Assembly: GCA_946811185.2 (NCBI GenBank)
Contig: OX328098.1
Coordinates: 41,169,650-41,233,649, forward strand
From: Hippopus hippopus
Lineage: Eukaryota > Mollusca > Bivalvia > Cardiida > Cardiidae
Reading direction: 5' to 3'
Length of the DNA stretch: 64,000 nt
Within the stretch, counting starts at the first letter, position 1. Each line of letters opens with the position of its first letter. This document shows positions 23,292 through 31,245 of this stretch, piece by piece. Position numbers and translations under genes: made by a program. A model generated the notes under the pieces. The model was not told where the DNA came from. It saw only the letters and a list, made by a program, of their open reading frames with translations, and did no database searches.

Positions 23292-24578
23292 TTAATACAC
23301 TACACTCATTTTATTTCCATCAGACTGGAAGTTAATTAACCTATCACTAATAGTGACAGCATATGCCTCTGTGTTCGCAAGCACATTTTCATCAAAATAT
23401 GCTTTGATTTGGATATCAGTGACAGAGTATTTTAATCTCTCACTCTGTTTGGAAACATCAAACAAAAACAAAGGATAAAGGGTTTTATAATCTGAGGGAG
23501 TAATGTTAGGGTTTGACACCATTTCATTCATGTTATAAAACTTACTTCTAAATAGAGAAGCATCACCATACACTCTACTAAATTGGTTCGCGGTAAAATC
23601 GAGATTATAATCAACAGCGGGATATCTATTAGAATTTAACGTAACATAAATGTTTTTAACGTTTCTATGGTCAAATATGGCTGGATTTTGTTGTTGATTA
23701 CCATTTTTACCAGTCTGAAAGCCAACAATGATAAAACGTGGCACTTCAGGTGATGATTTAACAGAAAGTCTCCAGGTAAATGATGTTGACTCGGGAACCG
23801 CGATAGAGTCGCACTGCCTCATTCTATATCCAACTGGTATTTTTTCTTTTTTCTCAATAATTTTATAAAGTTCCATTTTCTCTCCATCTGCGGGTAGCAC
23901 GTGAGGTATAAACCAAGATACTCTAAGTAAATTAATTCTACCATCAGCAGGAGCAGCACCATCTCGAAAGACCGCATCATTATCATCATTTCTCGTTAAT
24001 GTGAGAGTTTGCTTCATTCCATACAATATCTTATCATAATCATCACAAAAACCAAATATATGTTTTAATGGAACTCTGAAGCTAAAGGTACCTCTTGGAA
24101 GAGGGTCATTAATAATATAATTTCTTCTTACAACAAAACCAGTGTTCCCAACAGCTGCAGCAGCTGTTGTATCTTTATACCAACATTGATTTAACCCTTG
24201 TGATTTAGAGAAATCATCTGGATATTTTAACAAACCAAGCATTGTAGTAGCCTGACCAGGATACAATACAGATTCAATCTCCATACCCGAAAGTTGATAC
24301 TTAATATTTTTAAAAAGATACATGAGACCATTGTTTGTTAAAGAAATATTAGTGTTAGCATCATAAACTGTTCCAGTATCACTTCTTACTAATTCACCTA
24401 CAATAAGTAAATAACTCTCACTAGGATGAGTAAAAATATCTTGAGTCTCAATGTTAATCCTAATTTCTCCTCCTGAGTTATTGAGATTGGTACCAGTGAT
24501 TGGTTCATACTCATGGTGTTCATACTCAGCAATACTATCATCTTTTAAAATTGGTTCGGTGATTTTTAAAATGTCCAT
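23292..24578 (-). CDS. Major capsid protein candidate (double jelly-roll)
   Basis: 428 residues from the ATG at 24578 (MDILKITEPI), chosen over 24647 because it follows TATAAA directly and the extra N-terminus is hydrophobic and AT-encoded. The body is rich in beta-prone segments and includes LTNNGLMYLFKNIKYQLSG, YPGQATTMLGLLKYPDD and HIFGFCDDYDKILYG, which I recognise as a protein family that accompanies Polintons in cnidarian and molluscan genomes. Its length and position fit the double jelly-roll major capsid protein described for Polintons; no fold can be proven by eye. It would form the hexon-like shell together with the penton candidate at 28204. The frame is fully open. Confidence 0.75.
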   Translation of the reverse strand: MDILKITEPILKDDSIAEYEHHEYEPITGTNLNNSGGEIRINIETQDIFTHPSESYLLIVGELVRSDTGTVYDANTNISLTNNGLMYLFKNIKYQLSGMEIESVLYPGQATTMLGLLKYPDDFSKSQGLNQCWYKDTTAAAAVGNTGFVVRRNYIINDPLPRGTFSFRVPLKHIFGFCDDYDKILYGMKQTLTLTRNDDNDAVFRDGAAPADGRINLLRVSWFIPHVLPADGEKMELYKIIEKKEKIPVGYRMRQCDSIAVPESTSFTWRLSVKSSPEVPRFIIVGFQTGKNGNQQQNPAIFDHRNVKNIYVTLNSNRYPAVDYNLDFTANQFSRVYGDASLFRSKFYNMNEMVSNPNITPSDYKTLYPLFLFDVSKQSERLKYSVTDIQIKAYFDENVLANTEAYAVTISDRLINFQSDGNKMSVVY

Positions 24579-24631
24579 TTTATAACAATAATTATAATTT
24601 TTAAATGAGATAAAAATTATAATTGTGTTAC

Positions 24632-24988
24632 TTAAATTTCTAACCAAAGTTGGGGAAAAGACTTATTTTCATCATTAACAAACACACTTTGAAGTTTAAT
24701 GCTTTTTATAGTATCCAGATTAGTTTTAGGATAAACTCTATTACCGTATACAAGTGTTATTTCAGATATACCCCAATTTTTTAAATATTCATTCACCTTT
24801 TCCTCAATCTCTTTCATCTTGATTACTTTTTCAGGAGATAACTTCACAACAGCTTTTTTATAACCATATTTCGTTTTATTAATTTCGAGGATTTCACAAT
24901 CTTCTAATTTTAACAATGCGCCTACTATAGTAATAGAAGTAGTATTGTATTTTTTATAATCTACACGATTAAATTTTAATTGTGGCAT
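24632..24988 (-). CDS. Hypothetical Polinton protein, 118 aa
   Basis: I do not recognise this family. It is a lysine-rich 118-residue protein (MPQLKFNRVDYKKYNTTS start) with a predicted mixed alpha/beta pattern and a possible coiled coil around KMKEIEEKVNEYLKNW. It lies directly upstream of the major capsid gene on the same strand. Its start codon follows a TATATAAAAAAGATA leader. The ATG at 24647, once taken as the capsid start, lies inside this gene, another reason to prefer the shorter capsid start. Confidence 0.65.
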   Translation of the reverse strand: MPQLKFNRVDYKKYNTTSITIVGALLKLEDCEILEINKTKYGYKKAVVKLSPEKVIKMKEIEEKVNEYLKNWGISEITLVYGNRVYPKTNLDTIKSIKLQSVFVNDENKSFPQLWLEI

Positions 24989-25044
24989 TATCTTTTTTAT
25001 ATAATAAATATAATTTTCTTAACTTATTTATATTTTTTTTTTCT

Positions 25045-25443
25045 TCATACTATTTTAATACCCGCTCCACTGTTTAATCTTTTAACTAAGTCTTGAATAG
25101 CAATGGCACTTCCATCTATTAATGTGCTAATGTTTTGCGTTTTAGGAGTATCAGGGGGTGTTGGTGTTGTATTATATTTTTGTAAAATTTGCTTTGATTT
25201 TGGGGTTAAAGCTTTCATAACTAATTTTTTTCCTGCTTCTACAGCTGCACTTTTTCCAACCTCTAAAGCTTTCTTTGCACCTTCCTTAGCTACACTCTTT
25301 CCTACATCAAGGGCAGAAGACGCAATTTGTTTAGCTGCACTACTAGTAAAAAGCCTCGCTAAAAAGTTAGCAACACTATCAAAGATTCCGGAACCACCGT
25401 ATGAATACCTTGTTTTAAATCCGTGTTTTTTAGTGATTATCAT
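25045..25443 (-). CDS. Small amphipathic capsid protein, pVI-like candidate
   Basis: 132 residues. A YSYGG at residues 13-17 is followed by an amphipathic stretch SGIFDSVANFLARLF, then an Ala/Lys-rich region with repeated VGKS-A-EA-KK words and a Pro/Thr linker (TPTPPDTP). Adenovirus-type proteases cut after Gly-Gly, and the lytic internal capsid protein of adenoviruses has just such a site before an amphipathic helix; a membrane-active, protease-matured virion protein is the inference. The element's protease at 31246 would be the enzyme. Sequence similarity is not strong enough to claim homology. Confidence 0.6.
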   Translation of the reverse strand: MIITKKHGFKTRYSYGGSGIFDSVANFLARLFTSSAAKQIASSALDVGKSVAKEGAKKALEVGKSAAVEAGKKLVMKALTPKSKQILQKYNTTPTPPDTPKTQNISTLIDGSAIAIQDLVKRLNSGAGIKIV

Positions 25444-25504
25444 CTTTTTATAGTATAGACATTAAATTTTTATAAGCGTGTGAATTTAAAACACCTTGTC
25501 TTTT

Positions 25505-26335
25505 TCATTCATCACAAATGCTTACTACCTCATTTCTTACACCTGTATTACCTGCTTCTTTACTTGCCATCAACAGGTCTAGTCTTTCTATTAATGCGTT
25601 AGGGTCAGATGGGATAACAATACCCTTTCCTTCACGCTTTTTCATACTAACCCAAAGAGGTCTAAGAATTTTAGCCCATTTTTCCCCTTTAGAACTTTTA
25701 GGATATGGATTATCCGGGTCGCTATCTCGATGAAGAGCGTTGGTTCGTTTCATTAAATCGTGATACTTTGTTAAATCCTCAAGTGTATATATTTCTCTCG
25801 GTTCTTTAGCAACAATTAACTCCCAAAAACCAGGTGTTCCCATATATATCTCTGTACCAAGAAGAATATCATTATGCTCAATCATGACCATTTTGCTACC
25901 AATATAAAATTTACCACCTTCATCACGTAATCCATATGTTCTATCAGCATCATATTTACTAAGAAATTTTCTTAGATACTTCCTTGCAAGTGGTCCAACG
26001 AAATGTTTTTCACCATATTTCTCCAATTTACTTTCCTCAATAGCTGGTTTTTCTTCATAGGGATAAGCTTCTATTGTTGGAAATGCTGGAAACATAATAG
26101 CTTCTGGTAATTTTTCTATACCTTCTTTAATAGGTTTAAGTCCCTCTGTAATCTCCTTTGCTGTAGTTTTTTGCGTTTCGATAACAGGTTTAAAAAACCT
26201 TGACAAATCGGTTTGTAATTCTTGTTTACCCGTTCTCTCTGCTAGTAGATTATCCTGAATCTTCTTTTTCGTTTCGAGATACTCTTTTACAATTAAGTCT
26301 CTTTTTACAGGGTCAGTTATTTTTAGAAATGACAT
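25505..26335 (-). CDS. Conserved Polinton protein of unknown function, 276 aa
   Basis: The N-terminal 80 residues are charged and probably coiled coil (DPVKRDLIVKEYLETKKKI). The C-terminal part has a compact domain with GGKFYIGSKMVMIEHND, YMGTPGFWELIV, TNALHRD and SSKGEKWAKILRPLW. I recognise this C-terminal pattern from other Polinton-bearing invertebrate genomes, but no function is known to me. Its place between two virion-type genes suggests a structural or scaffolding role (inference). The start follows TAATTAAAA; the stop (TCATTCATCACAA on the + strand side) is clean. Confidence 0.75.
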   Translation of the reverse strand: MSFLKITDPVKRDLIVKEYLETKKKIQDNLLAERTGKQELQTDLSRFFKPVIETQKTTAKEITEGLKPIKEGIEKLPEAIMFPAFPTIEAYPYEEKPAIEESKLEKYGEKHFVGPLARKYLRKFLSKYDADRTYGLRDEGGKFYIGSKMVMIEHNDILLGTEIYMGTPGFWELIVAKEPREIYTLEDLTKYHDLMKRTNALHRDSDPDNPYPKSSKGEKWAKILRPLWVSMKKREGKGIVIPSDPNALIERLDLLMASKEAGNTGVRNEVVSICDE

Positions 26336-26482
26336 TTTTAATTAGCAACATATTTTTTTAACGTAGATTTTGTAATAGTTTTTATCATAGTTTTAACATA
26401 TATTCTCTTATATTACATGTCTGAGGAATTATCAATTTCACACATACACTTACACCTATACCTAATTTTAGGAAATTTAATT

Positions 26483-27166
26483 TTAAAAGGGAAAGGAACC
26501 GCTGTGATTCTTTTCAACGAGCCTCCGAAAGGACTCACGAGCTTCTTGTCTTCCTTTTTCTATCAAAGATTCTTCGTTTTCAGTAGAAATCTTTTTCTTG
26601 ATATTGGTACGTATTTCTTCCTTCATAACCTTATACTTCTCTACTTCTTCCATAATCAGTTTAAATTCATCATCAGATATAAAACCATCCACCAAAGCCT
26701 TGGAAATATGTGTTGAAAGAGTATCTAATTTTGCATCTGCAAGCATTCTAATCTTCATATGCTTTTCTGCTTTGCTTCTAGTATTTCTTACAACAAAATT
26801 ACCAACTACGCTTAGAAGACCAACTCCTAAGGCAACTCCTTCTAAGGCAACAACAACAGGAATCGCTACTACTGTAGATAGCAGTCCAATTCCTCCTGCA
26901 CCTGCACCTAAAGCTGTTGTAGCTAAAACAACATCAACATTGCTTATAATTCTTGAAGCACGTAAATACTTTTTTGCTAGAACGTCTCTAGTTTGAACTT
27001 CTTTCTCAAGGAATTGTTGTATCTCTGAAATCTTTTGTAAACGATAGGAATGACCTTTGTCATCTCCCATTGCATGCATTTCAATAGGTGGGGCGCTTGC
27101 GGTACTTCGTTCTTTAGGTAACGTAGGATATATTTTATTAGGGTGTTCTTGATTTATATCTACCAT
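26483..27166 (-). CDS. Polinton membrane/coiled-coil protein, 227 aa
   Basis: Three parts are visible: a Pro-rich N-terminus (YPTLPKE, SAPPIE), a Gly/Ala/Val-rich hydrophobic region at residues about 78-126 able to form one or two membrane hairpins (LGAGAGGIGLLSTVVAIP), and a charged C-terminal helix bundle with ISDDEFKLIMEEVEKYKVMK. This family regularly accompanies Polintons; function unknown. The late-domain-like PTLP and SAPP words might recruit host trafficking factors, but that is speculation. Same strand and TATA-ATG style start (ATTAATAAAA before ATG). Confidence 0.7.
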   Translation of the reverse strand: MVDINQEHPNKIYPTLPKERSTASAPPIEMHAMGDDKGHSYRLQKISEIQQFLEKEVQTRDVLAKKYLRASRIISNVDVVLATTALGAGAGGIGLLSTVVAIPVVVALEGVALGVGLLSVVGNFVVRNTRSKAEKHMKIRMLADAKLDTLSTHISKALVDGFISDDEFKLIMEEVEKYKVMKEEIRTNIKKKISTENEESLIEKGRQEARESFRRLVEKNHSGSFPF

Positions 27167-27188
27167 TTTTATTAATATAATATTTTTT

Positions 27189-27566
27189 TTATGCTAAATA
27201 TTTTAGATAGCAGAATAACTCTCCCTCGGGTATTTCGATTGGTTTTTGTGAGAAATTATAAATGTAGACTAAAATATCATTAACGTCATTATCAAGATGT
27301 ACACCATTAAGAATGGTTAAACTATCTTTCCATTTATTACTAATAGATATCACTACAACTCCTCGTGTAGTTATATAACCAAATCCTAGCGGATATCTCA
27401 TACCATTATGAGGAGGAATCTTGATAGTTACTTGTGAGTATATTCTCCATTTTAGAGAATCTTGCTTTATGGGATGATATTTTACTCCATGTAAATGAGG
27501 TTTCCAAAATATAGTTTTATGTTGGGTAGTAATATTAGCTTTTATACCAAATTCATGTATATCCAT
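27189..27566 (-). CDS. dUTPase-fold protein, probably non-catalytic
   Basis: 125 residues. The second half follows the trimeric dUTPase pattern: a beta run with PPHNGMRYPLGFG, a GVHLDND where dUTPases have the Gly-Val-Ile-Asp catalytic turn, a beta strand ending YNFSQKPIEI, then P-x-G-E and a final hydrophobic strand (FCYLKYL). The first dUTPase motif and the Gly-rich C-terminal motif are absent, and the Tyr of motif III is missing, so catalysis is doubtful. A structural or regulatory dUTPase-like fold is the preferred reading; any jelly-roll-like beta protein is the alternative. Confidence 0.5.
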   Translation of the reverse strand: MDIHEFGIKANITTQHKTIFWKPHLHGVKYHPIKQDSLKWRIYSQVTIKIPPHNGMRYPLGFGYITTRGVVVISISNKWKDSLTILNGVHLDNDVNDILVYIYNFSQKPIEIPEGELFCYLKYLA

Positions 27567-27595
27567 TTTTATTTATTGTAAATAATATTTAAATA

Positions 27596-28180
27596 TTACA
27601 ATATAGCTCCTAGGATAGGGATATTAGCAAATGGACTATTAGGTCCGAGTAAAAGTCCTTTTCCATCATACATTTTTCCTCCTTGCTTTAAATACAACCC
27701 ATCACCAACAGAAGCTAATCCTTTACCTTTGTATGGTTTTAAGTATAATCCACATCCATCAGTTTCAACTTGACAAACACATCCTCCTTTTTTAAGGTAA
27801 AGACCTGACCCCATAGCTTTTTGAACACCTGTTTGAGCTAATCCAGAAAGAGCACCAACACCTAAAGCTGGTAAAACAGTTTTTGCAAGCATCGGTAAAG
27901 CTCTAGCAGCTAACCCAGCCAACATTCCGAGAAAACCTCCCTCTATCTTCATGTTATGTTTAAGTTGTTTTGCAGTCATTTTAATAGTTATACCCACACC
28001 ATCCTCATAAGCTTTAGCCATTTTCTTCGCTTGTGTATTGGTAATTGCTAAAACATCATTACCATGTAAATCTTCATGACCTAAACGAATACTTACTGGA
28101 CAACCAGCTTTAACAGCATATTGAAGCTTTTGCTTTTGTCCTTCAGATATATTTACTTTAACATTAGTGTAACTCGTCAT
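27596..28180 (-). CDS. GG-site capsid-associated protein with GLYLK repeats, 194 aa
   Basis: Residues 1-80 form a mixed domain (NISEGQKQKLQYAVKAG, TNTQAKKMAKAYEDG, TIKMTAKQLKHN) that recurs in Polintons. At residues 79-82 lies IEGG, matching the adenovirus-type protease consensus of a hydrophobic residue, any residue, Gly-Gly. A hydrophobic segment FLGMLAGLAARALPML follows, then three GLYLK words at residues 126, 144 and 161 with nearby Gly-Gly or Gly-Lys-Gly. Cleavage by the element's protease would release a membrane-seeking, Gly-rich peptide. The role in entry or core condensation is inferred. Confidence 0.65.
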   Translation of the reverse strand: MTSYTNVKVNISEGQKQKLQYAVKAGCPVSIRLGHEDLHGNDVLAITNTQAKKMAKAYEDGVGITIKMTAKQLKHNMKIEGGFLGMLAGLAARALPMLAKTVLPALGVGALSGLAQTGVQKAMGSGLYLKKGGCVCQVETDGCGLYLKPYKGKGLASVGDGLYLKQGGKMYDGKGLLLGPNSPFANIPILGAIL

Positions 28181-28203
28181 TTTATGTACAAATATTTTTT
28201 TAT

Positions 28204-28977
28204 TTATCTAGCTTCTCTAATATGAAACCTAATTGTTAAATTTTCACCTCTAAGATTTAGTAAATTGTCATTTTGGTCAGTAATATTTACCTCTAGGTTA
28301 TGTATTTCATTTAATGTTATTGGTAAGTATACTAAATTAATTGGTGACTCAATTATCTTATATCCGGGTGCAACATCCGGGAAAAAGGAGTAAATAGTGT
28401 TTTTTGTTGAACCATTAACATAACTTCCTGAGATAATATCTATGTTAACGAGCAAACTATTTATGCTAAGAATGTTCACTACATTCTCTGACTCGTGAAA
28501 TCCTTGTGTATATTTAGCGCGAGTAAATCCTAATACTTTGGCAATGGAGTTTGATTGATTAAAATCTACTTGATAACCATCTTCTAAGGTAATAATAGAC
28601 TTTAGAGTATTGGTGTTTGCAGAAATGTTAATAGGATACTCTTCATTAACTTCATCATAATGACCCTTTTTTCTCATTTCCTGTTGAATGAAGTCATTAA
28701 TGCTAGCAAAGTCGTAACTTCCTTCAGGTATTTTTATTTTAATCCACGAGGTACCATTGTCTGGAGAATAAATGAATGTGTTGTTCGTTTCCTCAATGTT
28801 TGGAAAAGAGTAGTAAGTTTCAAGGTTTACTAAAGCTATTTCATATACTTTATCCTTTTCCAGTTGAATTGGAGGATTAAACCTTGTTCTAAAACGTGTT
28901 TTGTTGTCGCTTACTATAATTTGAAATGATGTTTTATGGTTTGTATTTTTTACAATTTGTTCTAAAAGTTCTTCCAT
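28204..28977 (-). CDS. Minor capsid (penton, single jelly-roll) candidate
   Basis: 257 residues dominated by beta-strand-like segments: FNPPIQLEKDKVYEIALVN, LETYYSFPNIEETNNTFIY, and VLGFTRAKYTQGFHES. The pattern of a membrane- and helix-free beta protein, its size, and position next to the packaging ATPase fit the minor (penton) capsid protein known from Polintons. I recognise the ETYYSFPNI word from homologous loci. It would occupy the five-fold vertices of a capsid made by the 23292 product. Start follows ATTATAAA. Confidence 0.7.
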   Translation of the reverse strand: MEELLEQIVKNTNHKTSFQIIVSDNKTRFRTRFNPPIQLEKDKVYEIALVNLETYYSFPNIEETNNTFIYSPDNGTSWIKIKIPEGSYDFASINDFIQQEMRKKGHYDEVNEEYPINISANTNTLKSIITLEDGYQVDFNQSNSIAKVLGFTRAKYTQGFHESENVVNILSINSLLVNIDIISGSYVNGSTKNTIYSFFPDVAPGYKIIESPINLVYLPITLNEIHNLEVNITDQNDNLLNLRGENLTIRFHIREAR

Positions 28978-28998
28978 TTTATAATATTTAAATTTTTT

Positions 28999-29781
28999 TT
29001 ATACTGATTTAGGTATGTAAAAATTATCAAAACCGTTTCTATACTTTCCATCATGTTTTTTACTGGTTAAGTCAATGATAGCAAAACCGTGTGGTCTTTC
29101 CCATGCCTTTTGACAAAACTTTCTAAACTCATCCTTAGACATATCTTCACCTATGTGGTCGCTATAAATATGATTAAGGTTTTTTAGGTCTTGTCGGAAA
29201 AGACAAATAAAATTAGCGTTTTCTCTAATAGTTTGTCTAGGTAGTCTAAAATAATTCTGTGAGAGGTAAAAGCAGTCAACATTACTATGCCTTCCACGAA
29301 TGTAGTAACACTCACATTTATTTTGCTTTTCTAAAAGTAAATCATCAAAAATCATTAAATTTTTATTTTCTGAGTTTAACTCTCTCGGGTCAGGTACATC
29401 ACTAGCATTTTCAAAGAAGTTGCAATCTATATCCGATTTGTTTTTAATCGTTTTAATCCATTCTTCAACTAAAGCTGTTGGTACAATGTTTAGTTCTTGT
29501 ATCTCATCACGCATGTTAAACAACCTTAAGATACATTCTTTTGGTAGTTTCTCTTCAAAAGCCTTTTTTAGTATTCGGTATTCCGGTTGAAAAAGGCTTT
29601 TTCCGAAAACACTTAAATCGTTGTAGTCAAGCCAACCTGGTCTGAGTAAAAGGTTTAACAATAAAGTAGTTTTACCACATCCTGATTTACCTATAATTAA
29701 ACCCCTAATACTTTTTGGTAAAAGGGAGTGATTAAATCTCTTTGATACTACTTCATTCCATGATAAGTTTATAATATCCAT
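28999..29781 (-). CDS. Genome-packaging ATPase (FtsK/HerA type, A32-like)
   Basis: 260 residues. Walker A is GKSGCGKTT at residues 31-39; Walker B is NLMIFDDLL at 141-149 with the paired Asp; a polar sensor follows in YLSQNYFRLPRQTIRENANF. The short single-domain layout is that of virion packaging ATPases of the PRD1-adenovirus-like lineage, which pump linear DNA into the capsid. It is the first gene of the leftward set and starts 38 bp from the first rightward gene. All catalytic motifs are intact. Confidence 0.93.
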   Translation of the reverse strand: MDIINLSWNEVVSKRFNHSLLPKSIRGLIIGKSGCGKTTLLLNLLLRPGWLDYNDLSVFGKSLFQPEYRILKKAFEEKLPKECILRLFNMRDEIQELNIVPTALVEEWIKTIKNKSDIDCNFFENASDVPDPRELNSENKNLMIFDDLLLEKQNKCECYYIRGRHSNVDCFYLSQNYFRLPRQTIRENANFICLFRQDLKNLNHIYSDHIGEDMSKDEFRKFCQKAWERPHGFAIIDLTSKKHDGKYRNGFDNFYIPKSV

Positions 29782-29819
29782 TTTATTTAAATATTTTTAT
29801 TTTTTATATATAAAATAAA
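29782..29819. promoter_or_regulatory. Divergent AT-only promoter region
   Basis: 38 bp made only of A and T separate the leftward ATPase ATG from the rightward zinc-ribbon ATG. It contains ATTTAAATATTT and TATATATAAAATAAA, with TATA-like words next to each start codon. It is the only divergent junction in the element and must serve both arms if transcription starts at the genes. Confidence 0.6.
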
Positions 29820-29978
29820 ATGTATTGTGTTAAATGTAAAAAACATACTGATACAAGTGATATAAAATATACTGTTTCAAAAAATGGAAGAAATATGATG
29901 CAGGGGAAATGTGTTATTTGTGGAATAACTAAATCACAATTTATAAAAGGAGAAAAAAAAACTACAAAATGGTGGTAG
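29820..29978 (+). CDS. Zinc-ribbon protein (DUF5679-like), front part of a broken polyprotein
   Basis: 52 codons from an ATG following TATATAAAATAAA. MYCVKC and CVICG give two CxxC knuckles (Cys 3, 6, 31, 34), as in the short DUF5679 zinc ribbons. In related Polintons this ribbon is, to my knowledge, continuous with the phospholipase and integrase that follow. Here it runs into a stop just after an A9 run (29953-29961). The frame of the next domain is already open from 29947, overlapping this one, so a one-base step at the A-run would connect them. Confidence 0.75.
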   Translation: MYCVKCKKHTDTSDIKYTVSKNGRNMMQGKCVICGITKSQFIKGEKKTTKWW

Positions 29979-30015
29979 CATCTTAAATAAATTCATAAAT
30001 AATTTACCTTTTGAA

Positions 30016-30324
30016 ATGCATCTCCCAGGACACAACTTTACAGGGCCAGGTACCAAACTAGATGAGAGGTTAAATCCTGATTTAACACCGAAGGAATGGA
30101 GTAAATCTATAAACCGCGTTGATAAAGCTGCTTATCACCATGATGTTTGCTATCTTAAGCATGATGATACAAAAACTAGGAATGAAATATGTGATAAAGA
30201 TATGTTAACAGAGTTAAAAGGTATTTACAATCCTAGTATTAGAGAAAAAATGGAAAAGGGTTTGGTAAGTAAACTCATTGGAACGAAGATGAAATTTGGA
30301 ATGGGAGTAAAAAAAAAATTTTGA
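30016..30324 (+). CDS. Phospholipase A2-like domain (viral entry lipase type)
   Basis: 102 residues from the first ATG; the same frame is open from 29947 without a start. LPGHNFTGPGTKL supplies a calcium-loop-like Gly-x-Gly, and AAYHHDVCYL contains the His-Asp-x-x-Tyr catalytic motif (His 42, Asp 43, Tyr 46) with a later Asp 60, the arrangement of parvovirus-type secreted phospholipase A2 domains used to breach endosomes. It ends GVKKKF-stop at an A10 run (30309-30318), directly beside the integrase frame. Length suits a domain rather than a whole protein. Confidence 0.8.
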   Translation: MHLPGHNFTGPGTKLDERLNPDLTPKEWSKSINRVDKAAYHHDVCYLKHDDTKTRNEICDKDMLTELKGIYNPSIREKMEKGLVSKLIGTKMKFGMGVKKKF

Positions 30325-31234
30325 CACTTTAAAAACTTTAGCGGAAGAATTACATAAACCTGTAAAAAGAAATTTTAAGAAAAGGAGAGTTAGAGTAAAC
30401 GGTATAGATAGGATATGGGCTGCGGATTTAGTAGACATGCAAGCATTTTCTAAGTTTAATCGTGGTGTTAAATACCTTCTCGCCGTCATTGACATCTTTT
30501 CTAAATATGGATATCTAGTGCCATTAAAAGACAAAACAGGAAAATCTGTTGCTATAGCATTAAAAAGTATTTTTAAGGAGAGAAAACCAGAAAAAATGTG
30601 GGTGGATAAGGGTAAAGAGTTTTATAACAAAGATGTAAAAGACTTGGTTGAATTATATTCTACCGAAAATGAGGAAAAATCTAGTGTGGTTGAGAGATGG
30701 ATTAGAACAATGAAAGAAAAAATGTGGAAGTATTTTTCCACTAACTCCACAAACGTTTACATCAATGTGCTATCGGATTTGGTTAAAAAATATAATAACA
30801 CGAGGCATTCATCTATTAAGATGACTCCGGTAGACGCTAGTAAAAAAGAAAATGAAACGAGAGTTTGGAGAAATCTTTACCCTGATAATCTTGAAATAAG
30901 AGACTCTAATCCTAAGTTTTCCGTTGGAGACAAAGTAAGGATAACTAAAAAGAAAAAGACTTTTGAGAAAGGTTATACAACAAGATGGACTGAGGAGGTT
31001 TTTACAGTTTCTGAAGTAAAACTTACATCACCCATAACATATAAAATTAAAGATTTTAATGGAGAAGAAATACAAGGTACCTTTTATGAACCTGAACTGC
31101 AGAAAACCACTCAAGAGCTATATAGGATAGAAAAGGTTATTAAAAAAGGAAAAAAGAAATCTCTTGTAAAGTGGGAAGGTTATCCTGATGAATTTAATTC
31201 ATGGGTTGACAATAAAGATATTAGAAATATTTAA
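30311..31234 (+). CDS. Retroviral-type integrase with C-terminal chromodomain (start lost)
   Basis: The frame is open from 30311, but the first ATG (30437) lies after the first catalytic Asp in WAADLVDM, so a product starting there would be dead. The second Asp is in WVDKGKEFY and the Glu in SSVVERW. Their spacing is 28 residues, not the usual 35, so about seven residues appear to be missing from the core. An SH3-like segment (FSVGDKVRI) and a chromodomain (ELYRIEKVI, VKWEGYPDEFNSWVD) complete the protein. The enzyme joins the element's ends to host DNA; the chromodomain may steer it to marked chromatin. The frame meets the phospholipase at an A10 run. Confidence 0.9.
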   Translation, partial: KKNFDTLKTLAEELHKPVKRNFKKRRVRVNGIDRIWAADLVDMQAFSKFNRGVKYLLAVIDIFSKYGYLVPLKDKTGKSVAIALKSIFKERKPEKMWVDKGKEFYNKDVKDLVELYSTENEEKSSVVERWIRTMKEKMWKYFSTNSTNVYINVLSDLVKKYNNTRHSSIKMTPVDASKKENETRVWRNLYPDNLEIRDSNPKFSVGDKVRITKKKKTFEKGYTTRWTEEVFTVSEVKLTSPITYKIKDFNGEEIQGTFYEPELQKTTQELYRIEKVIKKGKKKSLVKWEGYPDEFNSWVDNKDIRNI

Positions 31235-31245
31235 CTATAAAAAAA

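Noticed and set aside
23292..24647. Longer start for the major capsid gene at 24647
   Set aside because: The extra 23 residues overlap the neighbouring gene, are AT-encoded and hydrophobic, and the ATG at 24578 carries the element's usual TATAAA leader.
25103..25453. 116-aa plus-strand frame
   Set aside because: Antisense of the 132-aa amphipathic protein; no upstream TATA-ATG signal of the element type.
26598..26996. 132-aa plus-strand frame
   Set aside because: Antisense of the 227-aa membrane/coiled-coil gene; its Ala/Thr/Pro-rich content is the complement of that gene.
30311..31234. LTR retrotransposon integrase
   Set aside because: No reverse transcriptase, gag or LTR is present; neighbours are polymerase B, virus-type protease and ATPase inside Polinton inverted repeats.
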